Source of the DNA: Prevotella melaninogenica
Lineage (GTDB): Bacteria; Bacteroidota; Bacteroidia; Bacteroidales; Bacteroidaceae
NCBI RefSeq assembly: GCF_013267595.1
Contig: NZ_CP054010.1
Coordinates: 310,001 to 374,000 of the forward strand
Direction: 5' to 3'
DNA length: 64,000 bases
A program made the position numbers and the translations under genes. The notes under the pieces are model-generated. The model worked only from the letters and a program-made list of their open reading frames with translations. It did no database searches and was not told the origin of the DNA. This document shows positions 26,799 to 35,980 of this stretch, one piece after another; position 1 is the first letter of the stretch; every line of letters begins with the position of its first letter.

Positions 26799-29090
26799 AT
26801 GGTCAAGGTAACAAAAGAAGCCGCTTTGGAATATCATAACAACGGCCGTCCTGGCAAAATTGAAGTAACGCCAACAAAACCTTATAGTACACAGACAGAC
26901 CTTAGTCTGGCATATTCGCCTGGCGTGGCATACCCATGCTTAGAAATTCAGCAAAATCCAGACGACGTATATAAATACACCGACAAAGGAAATTTGGTCG
27001 CTGTAATCAGTAATGGTACAGCTGTTTTAGGATTGGGTAACATCGGTGCTATGAGTGGTAAGCCTGTAATGGAAGGTAAGGGCTTACTGTTTAAGATATA
27101 TGGTGGTATTGATGTTTTCGACATAGAAGTAGACGAACAGGACCCTGATAAGTTTTGTGAAGCTGTAGAAAAGATTGCTCCAACCTTTGGTGGTATCAAT
27201 CTTGAGGATATCAAGGCACCTGAATGCTTTGCTATTGAGGAGCGTCTAAAGAAGACACTTGACATTCCTGTTATGCATGATGACCAGCACGGAACTGCTA
27301 TCATCTCTGCTGCTGGTTTGAAGAATGCACTGGAGGTAGCTGGCAAGAACATTGCTGATGTGAAGTTAGTTGTTAATGGTGCAGGTGCTGCAGCTATTTC
27401 ATGTACTAAGCTTTATATGGCTTTAGGTCTAAAGAAAGAGAATATTGTAATGCTCGATTCAAAGGGTGTTATCACTTCTGATTTAAAGAACCTTACACCA
27501 CAGAAGGCTCTCTTCGCTACTGACCGTCGAGATGTTCACACTTTGGAGGAAGCTATTAAGGGGGCTGACGTATTTGTTGGTTTATCAAAGGGTAATATTC
27601 TTACACAGGATATGATTCGTTCAATGAATGAGAATCCTATCGTCTTTGCTTTGGCTAATCCTGTTCCTGAGATATCATACGATGATGCTATTGCAGCACG
27701 TCCAGACGTAATCATGTCAACTGGCCGTTCAGACTATCCTAACCAGATTAATAATGTGATTGGTTTCCCATACATTTTCCGTGGTGCATTGGATGTTCAT
27801 GCTAAGGCTATCAATGAGGAAATGAAGATGGCTGCTGTCCATGCGATTGCTGATTTAGCAAAACAGACAGTACCAGACGTTGTTAATCAGGTTTATCATG
27901 TAAATGATCTTACATTCGGTCCTAAATACTTTATCCCAAAACCAGTTGACCCACGACTGATTACGGAAGTTAGTGCAGCTGTTGCTAAGGCTGCTATGGA
28001 CAGTGGTGTAGCACGCACTCCTATCAAGGATTTCAAGGCTTACAAGCAGCACCTGCTTCAGATGTTAGGTCAGGAAACAAAGTTGACACATACGCTCCAT
28101 GCCACTGCTGCACAACATCCACAACGTATTGTATTTGCTGAAGGTGGTCACCAGACTATGATGAAAGCTGCTGTACAGGCTAAGCAAGAGGGAATCTGTG
28201 TTCCTATCTTATTAGGAAACCCTGACCGTCTAAATCGTGTTGCCAACCGTTTGAAGCTTGATATCTCAGACATTGAGATTGTTGATATGCGTGCGGATAA
28301 GGAGCAGGGACGTCGTGCTACTTATGCAAAACACTTAGCAGAGAAGCGTGCACGTGAGGGTTATACTTTCGAGGAAGCATATGATAAGATGTATGAGCGT
28401 AACTATTTCGGTATGTCAATGGTTGAAAATGGTGATGCTGATGCGTTTATCACAGGTCTATATACCAAATATAGCAATACGATTAAGGTAGCAAAGGATA
28501 TTATTGGTATTCGTCCAGAGTACAAACACTTTGGTACTATGCATATTCTGAATACAAAGAAGGGTGTATTCTACATAGCAGACACACTTATTAATCGTCA
28601 TCCTGATGCTGAAGTGTTGGCTGACATTGCAAAGTTAGCTGCTAACTCTGTTAGCTTCTTCAATGATAAAGCTGCTATTGCAATGCTCTCCTACTCTAAC
28701 TTTGGTTCTGATAAGGAAGGTTCTCCATTAAAGGTACATACTGCTGTTGAAAAGTTGCAAAAGGAGTATCCTGATATGGCGATTGACGGTGAGATGCAGG
28801 TTAACTTTGCATTAAATAAAGAACTACGTGATGAGAAGTTCCCATTCACTCGCTTGAAAGGATTAGATGTTAACACGCTCATCTTCCCTGACTTATCTTC
28901 TGCCAACAGTGGTTATAAACTTTTGCAGGCATTGAGTCCTGAAGCAGAGGTTATTGGTCCTATTCAGATGGGGCTTAATAAGCCAATTCACTTCACTGAT
29001 TTCGAGTGCTCTGTACGTGACATCGTGAACATCACAGCCGTTGCGGCTATTGATGCTTATGTGGAGAAAGTGAAAAAGAACGCATTATAA
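26799..29090 (+). CDS. maeB: NADP-dependent malic enzyme MaeB (malic and phosphotransacetylase-like domains)
   Basis: A 763-aa two-domain protein. The N-terminal malic domain (about 1-390) has SLAYSPGVAYPC, TAVLGLGNIGA, MHDDQHGTAII for metal binding and VVNGAGAAAIS for NADP. The C-terminal part (about 430-755) is the phosphotransacetylase-like domain with RIVFAEGG and the NSVSFFNDKAAIAML block, as in E. coli MaeB, where it is regulatory. It decarboxylates malate to pyruvate, giving NADPH. It is transcribed alone from its own promoter. Confidence 0.96.
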   Translation: MVKVTKEAALEYHNNGRPGKIEVTPTKPYSTQTDLSLAYSPGVAYPCLEIQQNPDDVYKYTDKGNLVAVISNGTAVLGLGNIGAMSGKPVMEGKGLLFKIYGGIDVFDIEVDEQDPDKFCEAVEKIAPTFGGINLEDIKAPECFAIEERLKKTLDIPVMHDDQHGTAIISAAGLKNALEVAGKNIADVKLVVNGAGAAAISCTKLYMALGLKKENIVMLDSKGVITSDLKNLTPQKALFATDRRDVHTLEEAIKGADVFVGLSKGNILTQDMIRSMNENPIVFALANPVPEISYDDAIAARPDVIMSTGRSDYPNQINNVIGFPYIFRGALDVHAKAINEEMKMAAVHAIADLAKQTVPDVVNQVYHVNDLTFGPKYFIPKPVDPRLITEVSAAVAKAAMDSGVARTPIKDFKAYKQHLLQMLGQETKLTHTLHATAAQHPQRIVFAEGGHQTMMKAAVQAKQEGICVPILLGNPDRLNRVANRLKLDISDIEIVDMRADKEQGRRATYAKHLAEKRAREGYTFEEAYDKMYERNYFGMSMVENGDADAFITGLYTKYSNTIKVAKDIIGIRPEYKHFGTMHILNTKKGVFYIADTLINRHPDAEVLADIAKLAANSVSFFNDKAAIAMLSYSNFGSDKEGSPLKVHTAVEKLQKEYPDMAIDGEMQVNFALNKELRDEKFPFTRLKGLDVNTLIFPDLSSANSGYKLLQALSPEAEVIGPIQMGLNKPIHFTDFECSVRDIVNITAVAAIDAYVEKVKKNAL

Positions 29091-29284
29091 GTAATAGTAC
29101 TGTTCAGTAAAAGTTAAATAGCATATGCTTTCATGAGGAATTTCTTTTAAATGGATAATATTGTATTATCATTGAAAGAGTAGATCAACTCATCAAGTAA
29201 ACTTTGCTTGCTTATGGTAGTGTAGCTTTTTCCTAATATAAAGTTGATTCAACTTTGTTAGCAAGTTGAAATGTATTTAGTACT

Positions 29285-29350
29285 TCGCACCATTGGTGTT
29301 TACCAACAACACAATACGTGTTGAGAGTCAACACGTATTGTGCCGAACAT
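29285..29350. repeat. Three 22-bp-spaced CAC-N5-GTG dyads (family C array)
   Basis: CACcattgGTG at 29288, CACaatacGTG at 29310 (wait-free 22-bp step) and CACgtattGTG at 29332. The second and third together form a perfect 15-bp hairpin, CACAATACGTGTTGA (29310-29324) with its complement (29328-29342) and loop GAG. The array sits in the 475-bp convergent gap between maeB and the M49 peptidase. The rest of the gap holds the terminator near 29470 and no gene. Confidence 0.65.
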
Positions 29351-29447
29351 AAATACATCAACTAAAAGTAAAATAAGAGGTTCATTATGATATATAGTAG
29401 AGCACTAATTTCATGTGGACAATATTTACAGAACAGTATATTTAAAT

Positions 29448-29487
29448 AATAAAATCAGGATACCACTTGGCATCCTGCTTTTATTTT
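29448..29487. terminator. Terminator in the maeB/dpp3 gap
   Basis: CAGGAT-A-CCA pairs with TGG-C-ATCCTG (29456-29477, one A-C mismatch), flanked by an A-run and a T-run. It can serve the minus-strand peptidase gene ending at 29565, and may also stop maeB. Confidence 0.65.
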
Positions 29488-29564
29488 CTAACTTGTTTAC
29501 CTTTATCGGGAATAGCTTTATATTATTGCATTCATATAGTAGAATATAGACACACTCTATTCCA

Positions 29565-31556
29565 TTAAAGAGTTTGATAATATCGAGAGTAACGTAGCAT
29601 CTGTTCTGTGTATGACTCTGAATAATCAACAACAACATCTATCATCTCACCAAGTTCATTATAAACTGGTTTAAGAATAGGATTGATGAATCCTTTATAA
29701 GGTGCAATATTCAAAGCCTCATACCTACGAAGAACTTCTGCATGAAGTACTGGGTCAAGATTAATAGCATACTTCTCTACTAACATTCGTGCAGCTTCAA
29801 AGTCACCTTCACTCTTTATACGCTGTATCTCAGCGAGTTGATAAGCAAAAATATTGCGTAAAGCATCATAATCGTTAATACGAACATATGTTTTAGATTC
29901 ACTTGTGATTTTATCCGCACAAGTAATAAGTTCTACAACATTATTCTCTTTGCCTAACTCCATTGCCCATTGTGCAATAAGTGCACGATTCTGCATATGT
30001 GACTCTTCTATCTGCTTTCCAGGTTTTATGCGAACCTGCTGTGTGAGTAGACCATTCATCATATAGCTGTAATACTGTGCCTTGTATGCCTCTTTACTGT
30101 CTAAAAGTCCAAGTTCTAAAAAATTCTGATCAGCTATATAATATAATCCAAAGAGGTCAGCACGTGCTTCTTCAATTGTATTACCATAATTCTTCAGCGC
30201 ATCAGGGTCTGTCCCAGGCAATAATCGTCCACTACCATGACCTAAACACTCATGAAGATCTGTATGAAGATTATCTGTTTTATCCGCATATAAATCCAAC
30301 AACTTACAAGTATCAGCATCAATAACAAACTCCTCACGGAATCCGTTACCCTTAGCAGCCATATCGTATGCATGAGTAAGATTGGAAATCGTTACACTCT
30401 TTGAGCCATGTTCTGCACGAATCCAGTCTGCATTTGGTAAATTAATTCCAATAGCAGAAGCAGGATATTCGTCTCCTCCTAACATTGCTGCACATATAAC
30501 ATTGGCTGTGACACCTTTCACAATAGCCTTGCGAAACTGAGGATCAACAGGCGAATGGTCTTCAAACCATTGTGCGTTGGCTGATATAGCCTGCGTACGA
30601 TGAGTTGCTTCAAGGTCTTTATATTCGACTATGCCTTCCCAAGAACCTTTCAATCCCATTGGGTCACCATAAACTTCTATAAAACCATTAATAAAGTCTA
30701 TTCTACCTTCTTGCTCACGTAACCACTCAATAGAGTAGATATCAAAATCATGAAGGTCACCTGTCTCATAATAGCGAATCAACAGATTTATAACATGAAG
30801 CTGTTGGGCGTTTTCAACAAAGTCCTTTGCACGATTCAGCCAATATACAATCTTTTCGATTGCTGCACCATATTTGCCATCAATCTTCCATACATCCTCA
30901 CGGATAGAATCGCCTTCTTTTACAAGAGTAGAATTTAATCCATAGGATGGAGCTTCATTTGTTGGACCATCTTTCTTTAACTTAGTATAGAATTCTTCAA
31001 CTTCATGCTGATAAACGCCGTCATAATAATTGCAAGCAGAAGAGCGAACAATATCTTTACCATCTGACTTATCAACTCGCTTTGGAAGAATCGTTGGATC
31101 AAAGATTACTGGACACAATTCGTTAAGTAAAGAAGTAACACTCTCTCCATCATTAAGTGGAAGTAACTTAGAATCAATTGCTAAAACTTCATTGCGAAAA
31201 AAATCTTCCGAAAATAAAGGTGAAAATTTGTCGCAAGCATAATGATGATAAATACCACTGGCAAACCAAACGTGCTTCAGATATTCTTCTAAAGCACGAA
31301 AATTATGTTCTAACCTATCACCATTGAAGTTCAAATAGACAGCCTCTAAAGTTTTTCTAATACGGAGGTTGTATTTGCCAAATTGGTCAAACGTTATATC
31401 ACGTCCAAATAGTGTTGCTTCTGACAAGCAATAAATTAACTGTTTTTGCCGAATTGTCAGTGATTCGAAATCCGGAAGCCGATATCGTAACATTTGTATA
31501 TCGGCAAACCGTTCATCCTGAAAGTTAAAAGCTTCTTCTCCTATCGATTCTATCAT
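29565..31556 (-). CDS. Dipeptidyl peptidase III (M49 family)
   Basis: A 663-aa zinc metallopeptidase. The M49 signature is HECLGHGSGRLLP, with the HExxGH metal motif. The third ligand and its neighbours are in TIEEARADLFGLYY. Bacteroidales members have this length and no signal peptide, so it is probably cytoplasmic. It removes dipeptides from peptide N-termini, which suits an amino-acid-fermenting anaerobe. The AraC-type gene lies 11 bp upstream, so both are probably on one transcript. Confidence 0.92.
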   Translation of the reverse strand: MIESIGEEAFNFQDERFADIQMLRYRLPDFESLTIRQKQLIYCLSEATLFGRDITFDQFGKYNLRIRKTLEAVYLNFNGDRLEHNFRALEEYLKHVWFASGIYHHYACDKFSPLFSEDFFRNEVLAIDSKLLPLNDGESVTSLLNELCPVIFDPTILPKRVDKSDGKDIVRSSACNYYDGVYQHEVEEFYTKLKKDGPTNEAPSYGLNSTLVKEGDSIREDVWKIDGKYGAAIEKIVYWLNRAKDFVENAQQLHVINLLIRYYETGDLHDFDIYSIEWLREQEGRIDFINGFIEVYGDPMGLKGSWEGIVEYKDLEATHRTQAISANAQWFEDHSPVDPQFRKAIVKGVTANVICAAMLGGDEYPASAIGINLPNADWIRAEHGSKSVTISNLTHAYDMAAKGNGFREEFVIDADTCKLLDLYADKTDNLHTDLHECLGHGSGRLLPGTDPDALKNYGNTIEEARADLFGLYYIADQNFLELGLLDSKEAYKAQYYSYMMNGLLTQQVRIKPGKQIEESHMQNRALIAQWAMELGKENNVVELITCADKITSESKTYVRINDYDALRNIFAYQLAEIQRIKSEGDFEAARMLVEKYAINLDPVLHAEVLRRYEALNIAPYKGFINPILKPVYNELGEMIDVVVDYSESYTEQMLRYSRYYQTL

Positions 31557-31567
31557 TTTGTTTTAAT

Positions 31568-32026
31568 TCATTTCTTAAGTGGTTTTTTCAAACACACTTC
31601 TTCTGAAGAGGGTTGTGCCAAATGGCGCATTCTGTAGTCACGAGGTGTGACACCATTTAATTTGTAGAAAGAAGCATAGAAAGACTGCCTATTAGAGAAG
31701 CCCACCATATCACTGATATCTTCCATATTCAGTTCTTGATAACGCTTGTCAACCAAAAGAGCCATTGCTTCCTCTATTCGGAATTTGTTAACAAATGACG
31801 TGTAGTTCATGTGGAATCGCACATTAACTACAGCCGAGATGTAGCGCGTATTAGTTCCTAAGTCCTCAGCAAGTTGCTTGGCAGAATAATTCTTGTCTTT
31901 GTAACGTTGCTGAATAAGAATGATATTAAGAATCTTATCCTTTAACTCATCCATTAATTGCGGACTGACCAAACTACGGTAGGCGGCTACCTTCTCTTTT
32001 TTTTCTGTTAAATTGTACTTAGCCAT
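31568..32026 (-). CDS. AraC-family DNA-binding protein, HTH domain only
   Basis: A 152-aa protein consisting mainly of an AraC-type double HTH. The first HTH is SAKQLAEDLGTNTRYISAVVN and the second is EDISDMVGFSNRQSFYASFY, with the following GVTPRDYR signature. There is no sensor domain beyond about 40 N-terminal residues. It is translationally close to the dipeptidase gene (11-bp gap) and divergent from hcp across 378 bp, so hcp is a possible second target. Confidence 0.88.
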   Translation of the reverse strand: MAKYNLTEKKEKVAAYRSLVSPQLMDELKDKILNIILIQQRYKDKNYSAKQLAEDLGTNTRYISAVVNVRFHMNYTSFVNKFRIEEAMALLVDKRYQELNMEDISDMVGFSNRQSFYASFYKLNGVTPRDYRMRHLAQPSSEEVCLKKPLKK

Positions 32027-32317
32027 AATCCGTGTATTTTTAGTTACCTATTCTGTTATTACACTGCAAATATAACATATTTAATTAAGAATGTCAAGTT
32101 TATGGCAAGTTTTTTAATATCTATTAGTTATTAAATTTCGCAAATATTTTATTACATTCCAATATATACATGTAGAAAATATTTACAAACATCATCTTAA
32201 CATCTTTTTATACAAAGCGTTTCCGATTTTTATCTTTTACGCTCTTCTTTACATCAAAGTGATATTATAGATAAAAAACATTGCATAGTTAGATTTATTA
32301 TTTTTTAACCCTTAGCC

Positions 32318-32331
32318 GTCACATATGTTAC
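32318..32331. promoter_or_regulatory. Candidate activator palindrome upstream of hcp
   Basis: GTCACATATGTTAC is a 14-bp palindrome at all but one symmetric pair. Its centre is about 43-44 bp upstream of the transcription start expected from the -7 box, the usual place for a CRP/FNR-family activator. In other bacteria hcp is controlled by the CRP/FNR-type regulator HcpR. Which protein binds here is inference. Confidence 0.5.
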
Positions 32332-32335
32332 CTTA

Positions 32336-32361
32336 TTGGCTTTTTTTTATCTATAATTTTG
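32336..32361 (+). promoter_or_regulatory. Promoter of hcp
   Basis: TTGG at 32336 and the -7 box TAATTTTG at 32354-32361, spaced as in Bacteroidetes promoters. The leader would be about 37 nt. The rest of the 378-bp gap (32027-32404) is AT-rich with no gene. Confidence 0.6.
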
Positions 32362-32404
32362 CAGCCATAATAACATTATAGAAATAATATATAAAACAAA
32401 AAAC

Positions 32405-34057
32405 ATGGCAGAGAACAAAATGTTCTGTTTCCAATGTCAGGAAACAGCAAAGGGTACAGGATGTACCATTCAAGGTGTTTGCGGTAAAAAAGCTGAGACA
32501 AGCCGTTGGCAAGATTTGTTACTTGGTGTTGTAAGAGGTGTAGCTACGATTTCAGACTCACTTCGCAATGCAGGTGTTAAAACAAACCAGGAGGTTGGTG
32601 ATTATATTGTAGATGCACTTTTTGCAACTATCACCAATGCAAACTTTGATGATCAGGCTATATTAAATAAGGTGGACAACGGTGTACGTATCAAACGTGA
32701 GTTGCTCGCACTTGCAAAAGAGAACAATGTAATATTGCCTAACTACCAGGAAGTAAACTGGGGTGGTGAGAAAGCAGACTATGAAGCTGAGGGGGATCGT
32801 GAGGGCGTTCTCCGTACAGAGAATGAAGACCTCCGTTCATTGAAGGAGTTGACAGTACTCGGTTTGAAGGGTATAGCAGCTTACTATGAGCACGCATCAC
32901 GTCTCAATGAGCGTAATGAAGAGATTATTGCATTCATGGAAAAGGCACTTGCTACCATTTCTAACCCAGCAGCAGACATGGACACATTGTTGGCAACTGT
33001 TATGGAAACAGGTAAGTTCGGTGTTGATGCAATGGCATTACTTGACAAGGCTAACACTCAGGCATATGGTAATCCGGAACTTACAAAGGTAAATATTGGT
33101 ACAGGTAGCCGCCCAGGTATTCTTATCTCTGGTCATGACTTGAAGGATATCGAACAGCTTTTGGAGCAAACAGAGGGAACAGGCGTAGATGTTTACACCC
33201 ACGGAGAGATGCTCCCAGCTCACTATTACCCACAGTTGAAGAAGTACAAGCACCTCGTTGGAAACTATGGTAATGCATGGTGGAAGCAGAAGGAAGAGTT
33301 TGAAACATTCAATGGTCCTATCGTCTTCACAACCAACTGTATTGTTCCTCCTTCACCAAAGGCAAGCTATAAGGACCGCGTATTCACAACAAACGCAACA
33401 GGTTTCCCAGGCTGGAAGCATATCCTTGCCGATGAGAACGGTCACAAGGACTTCTCTGAGGTAATCGAAATTGCTAAGACTTGTAAGGCTCCAACAGCTA
33501 TCGAACAGGGTGAGATCATCGGTGGATTTGCTCATGCACAGGTATTTGCTTTGGCTGATCAGGTTGTTGAGGCTGTTAAGAGTGGTGCTATCCGCAAGTT
33601 TGTCGTAATGAGTGGATGTGATGGCCGTATGAAGAGCCGTGACTACTATACAGAGTTTGCTGCTCAGTTGCCAAAGGATACAGTAATCTTAACCAGTGGT
33701 TGTGCTAAGTTCAAATATAACAAGTTGAACCTTGGCGATATCAATGGTATCCCACGTGTATTGGATGCAGGACAGTGTAATGACTCTTATTCATGGGCAG
33801 TTGTTGCCTTGAAGCTGAAAGAGATTTTTGGTGCAAACGACATCAATGATCTTCCAATCGAGTTCAATATTGCATGGTATGAGCAAAAAGCCGTTATCGT
33901 TTTGCTTGCCCTACTCTACCTTGGCATTAAGAATATTCATATTGGTCCTACATTGCCAGCCTTCGTTTCTCCAAACGTTCTGAAAGTATTGGTTGAGAAC
34001 TTCGGTCTTGGTGGTATCACATCTGTTGAAGAAGACCTCAAGAACATGGTAGGATAA
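32405..34057 (+). CDS. hcp: Hybrid-cluster protein / hydroxylamine reductase, class I
   Basis: A 550-aa hybrid cluster protein. The N-terminal cysteines are C-x2-C-x8-C-x5-C ([13 protein letters not shown] onward), the class I spacing of strict anaerobes. The hybrid-cluster ligands follow in [28 protein letters not shown] and [12 protein letters not shown], with [11 protein letters not shown] near the end. It reduces NO and hydroxylamine, protecting against nitrosative stress. It is transcribed alone and ends at a clear terminator. Confidence 0.96.
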   Translation: MAENKMFCFQCQETAKGTGCTIQGVCGKKAETSRWQDLLLGVVRGVATISDSLRNAGVKTNQEVGDYIVDALFATITNANFDDQAILNKVDNGVRIKRELLALAKENNVILPNYQEVNWGGEKADYEAEGDREGVLRTENEDLRSLKELTVLGLKGIAAYYEHASRLNERNEEIIAFMEKALATISNPAADMDTLLATVMETGKFGVDAMALLDKANTQAYGNPELTKVNIGTGSRPGILISGHDLKDIEQLLEQTEGTGVDVYTHGEMLPAHYYPQLKKYKHLVGNYGNAWWKQKEEFETFNGPIVFTTNCIVPPSPKASYKDRVFTTNATGFPGWKHILADENGHKDFSEVIEIAKTCKAPTAIEQGEIIGGFAHAQVFALADQVVEAVKSGAIRKFVVMSGCDGRMKSRDYYTEFAAQLPKDTVILTSGCAKFKYNKLNLGDINGIPRVLDAGQCNDSYSWAVVALKLKEIFGANDINDLPIEFNIAWYEQKAVIVLLALLYLGIKNIHIGPTLPAFVSPNVLKVLVENFGLGGITSVEEDLKNMVG

Positions 34058-34081
34058 ACCAAATAACCACTTATTAAAACC

Positions 34082-34112
34082 AAAAGTCCATTCTTTTTAG
34101 AGTGGACTTTTT
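34082..34112 (+). terminator. Terminator of hcp
   Basis: AAAAGTCCATTCT pairs with AGAGTGGACTTTT (one T-G wobble) around TTTT, followed by a T-run. It lies 25 bp past the hcp stop. Confidence 0.85.
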
Positions 34113-34117
34113 TATTT

Positions 34118-34215
34118 AACCAAAATCAATCATTAGAGCCTAAACAGATTATATTATGGAATAATAATACAGTAAGAGTATGAGTATTGCGGTCTAATGA
34201 CTACATTTGAGTTGG
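34118..34215. mobile_element. MITE-like element, short diverged copy 2
   Basis: The left end (AACCAAAATC, then TCATTAGAGCCTAAACA) and the right end (GGTCTAATGAC, then TTTGAGTTGG) follow the terminal repeats of the element at 4896-5099, with several substitutions. About 110 bp of the interior are missing relative to copy 1, but the AATACNACAGTAA block is kept. It starts just after the hcp terminator. Confidence 0.5.
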
Positions 34216-34359
34216 AGTTTGAATGCGTATTGTTATAAGGTGTATCAAGGTTGGTAAGCATAAAAATATAGTGATTTAACAAACACATTAGAATGAAATA
34301 GCAGATTTGATTCTAACCAAAAGTTTTTTGTAAACATTTTTTAAACCACAACTTATTTA

Positions 34360-34447
34360 TAGATGCTCTTTTGGCATTGAAAAGACGCCCTTTTGGCTTG
34401 CAAAAGGTGCTCTTTTGAAGTCTTATTAACGCCCTTTTAGAAGCCAA
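34360..34447 (-). repeat. 4 x 22-bp intergenic array, family A, copy 3 (best preserved)
   Basis: Read on the minus strand, units are 34426-34447, 34404-34425, 34382-34403 and 34360-34381. All keep CAAAAG or TAAAAG and three keep the GRGCRTCTT-like part. T4 and A4 tracts alternate every 11 bp across the middle of the array. It lies in the 700-bp gap between hcp and gmd; the remaining sequence up to the gmd promoter is AT-rich without a gene. Confidence 0.8.
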
Positions 34448-34713
34448 CTAAGCAGCTTTTCAAATGCAATCATGTAAGGCTCTCAAAATAAAAGAGTTAC
34501 AACACTAAGTAAAATGTTCCTTTTATGACTTGTATCAACGTAAAATACCAACGAAAATGTAAATAAAATTCAGCACAAAAACATTATAATTTGCAAATAA
34601 TCATTTCAATAATGACCTAACAAAGATTAGGATTGAATATCTACTTGAAAATAAATTAAATATAAATATGAAGTTTATTATCCTTAAATGGATAAATTAT
34701 TAATATTAATTTG

Positions 34714-34721
34714 TATCTTTG
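34714..34721 (+). promoter_or_regulatory. -7 box for gmd
   Basis: TATCTTTG matches TAnnTTTG and lies 39 bp before the gmd ATG. Confidence 0.5.
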
Positions 34722-34760
34722 TGCTATCATTAAGAAAATTATAAACTCAAAAGAAATACA

Positions 34761-35852
34761 ATGCAGAAAAAAGCACTTATTACGGGTATTACAGGCCAGG
34801 ATGGTTCCTATTTGGCAGAGTTATTACTCGAAAAAGGTTATGATGTACATGGTACTATTCGTCGTTCATCAGTAGATTTCCGCGAGCGTATTGCTCATTT
34901 GGAAGGTCGTCCACACTTCCACTTGCATTATGCAGACCTTGGTGACTCTATGAGTATCCTTGGTGTAATCAGTAAAGTGCGTCCTGATGAGATTTATAAC
35001 CTTGCAGCACAGAGTCACGTACAGGTAAGTTTCGATTCTCCTGAATTTACTGCTGACGTTGATGCTGTTGGTGTATTACGTATCTTAGAATCAGTTCGCC
35101 AGTTGGGTATGACAGAAACTTGTCGTATCTATCAGGCTTCTACTTCTGAGTTGTATGGTAAGGTTGAGGAAGTTCCACAAAATGAAAACACCCCATTCCA
35201 TCCTTACAGCCCATACGCTGTAGCTAAGCAGTATGGCTTCTGGATTACAAAGGAGTATCGTGAGGCTTACAACATGTATTGTTGCTCTGGTATCCTCTTC
35301 AACCACGAGAGTGAGCGTCGTGGTGAGACTTTCGTTACACGTAAGATTACACTTGCTGCTGCACGTATCAAGCAGGGCAAGCAGGAAAAACTCTATTTGG
35401 GTAATCTTGGTTCTCTTCGTGACTGGGGCTATGCTAAGGATTACGTTGAGTGCATGTGGTTGATACTCCAGCAGGAGAAGCCAGAGGACTTCGTTATTGC
35501 TACTGGTGTACAGCATAGCGTACGTGATTTCTGCTATTATGCATTTAAGCGTGTTGGTATTGAACTCGAATTCCAAGGTGAGGACATGGACGAGAAGGGT
35601 ATTGATAAGGCTACAGGAAAGGTACTTATTGAGGTTAGTCCTGATTTCTATCGTCCTACTGACGTTATCAATCTCTGGGGAGACCCAACAAAGGCAAAGG
35701 CGAAACTCGGTTGGAATCCTAACAGTACAAGTTTTGAAGAGCTTGTCAACATTATGGTAGACAGCGACATGGCTAAGGTTGCTTCTGAGGGTGCTGCTGA
35801 GAAGGTTAGAACAAACCTTGAAGAGTATTTGGAGAAGGGTATCGTTAAGTAA
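34761..35852 (+). CDS. gmd: GDP-mannose 4,6-dehydratase
   Basis: A 363-aa extended SDR enzyme. NADP binding is in [18 protein letters not shown], the catalytic Thr region is [11 protein letters not shown], and the YxxxK pair is in [29 protein letters not shown] is characteristic of Gmd. It makes GDP-4-keto-6-deoxymannose. The next gene, fcl, completes GDP-L-fucose synthesis. It is 128 bp upstream of fcl, probably on the same transcript. Confidence 0.97.
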   Translation: MQKKALITGITGQDGSYLAELLLEKGYDVHGTIRRSSVDFRERIAHLEGRPHFHLHYADLGDSMSILGVISKVRPDEIYNLAAQSHVQVSFDSPEFTADVDAVGVLRILESVRQLGMTETCRIYQASTSELYGKVEEVPQNENTPFHPYSPYAVAKQYGFWITKEYREAYNMYCCSGILFNHESERRGETFVTRKITLAAARIKQGKQEKLYLGNLGSLRDWGYAKDYVECMWLILQQEKPEDFVIATGVQHSVRDFCYYAFKRVGIELEFQGEDMDEKGIDKATGKVLIEVSPDFYRPTDVINLWGDPTKAKAKLGWNPNSTSFEELVNIMVDSDMAKVASEGAAEKVRTNLEEYLEKGIVK

Positions 35853-35980
35853 GAACGCTTCATCCTTCCCTCCCCTCTTATGAGAGGGATAATTACCGCT
35901 TATGCTGATAGTTGGCGATTCCAAATAATCGCTTGCTATCAGCTATTATTACTTTTTATCGTCTATTCAACAAACACGCA

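Noticed and set aside
35091-35924. Open frame of 277 codons antisense to gmd
   Set aside because: It mirrors the gmd codons, has no recognisable domain and no promoter, and gmd is certain.
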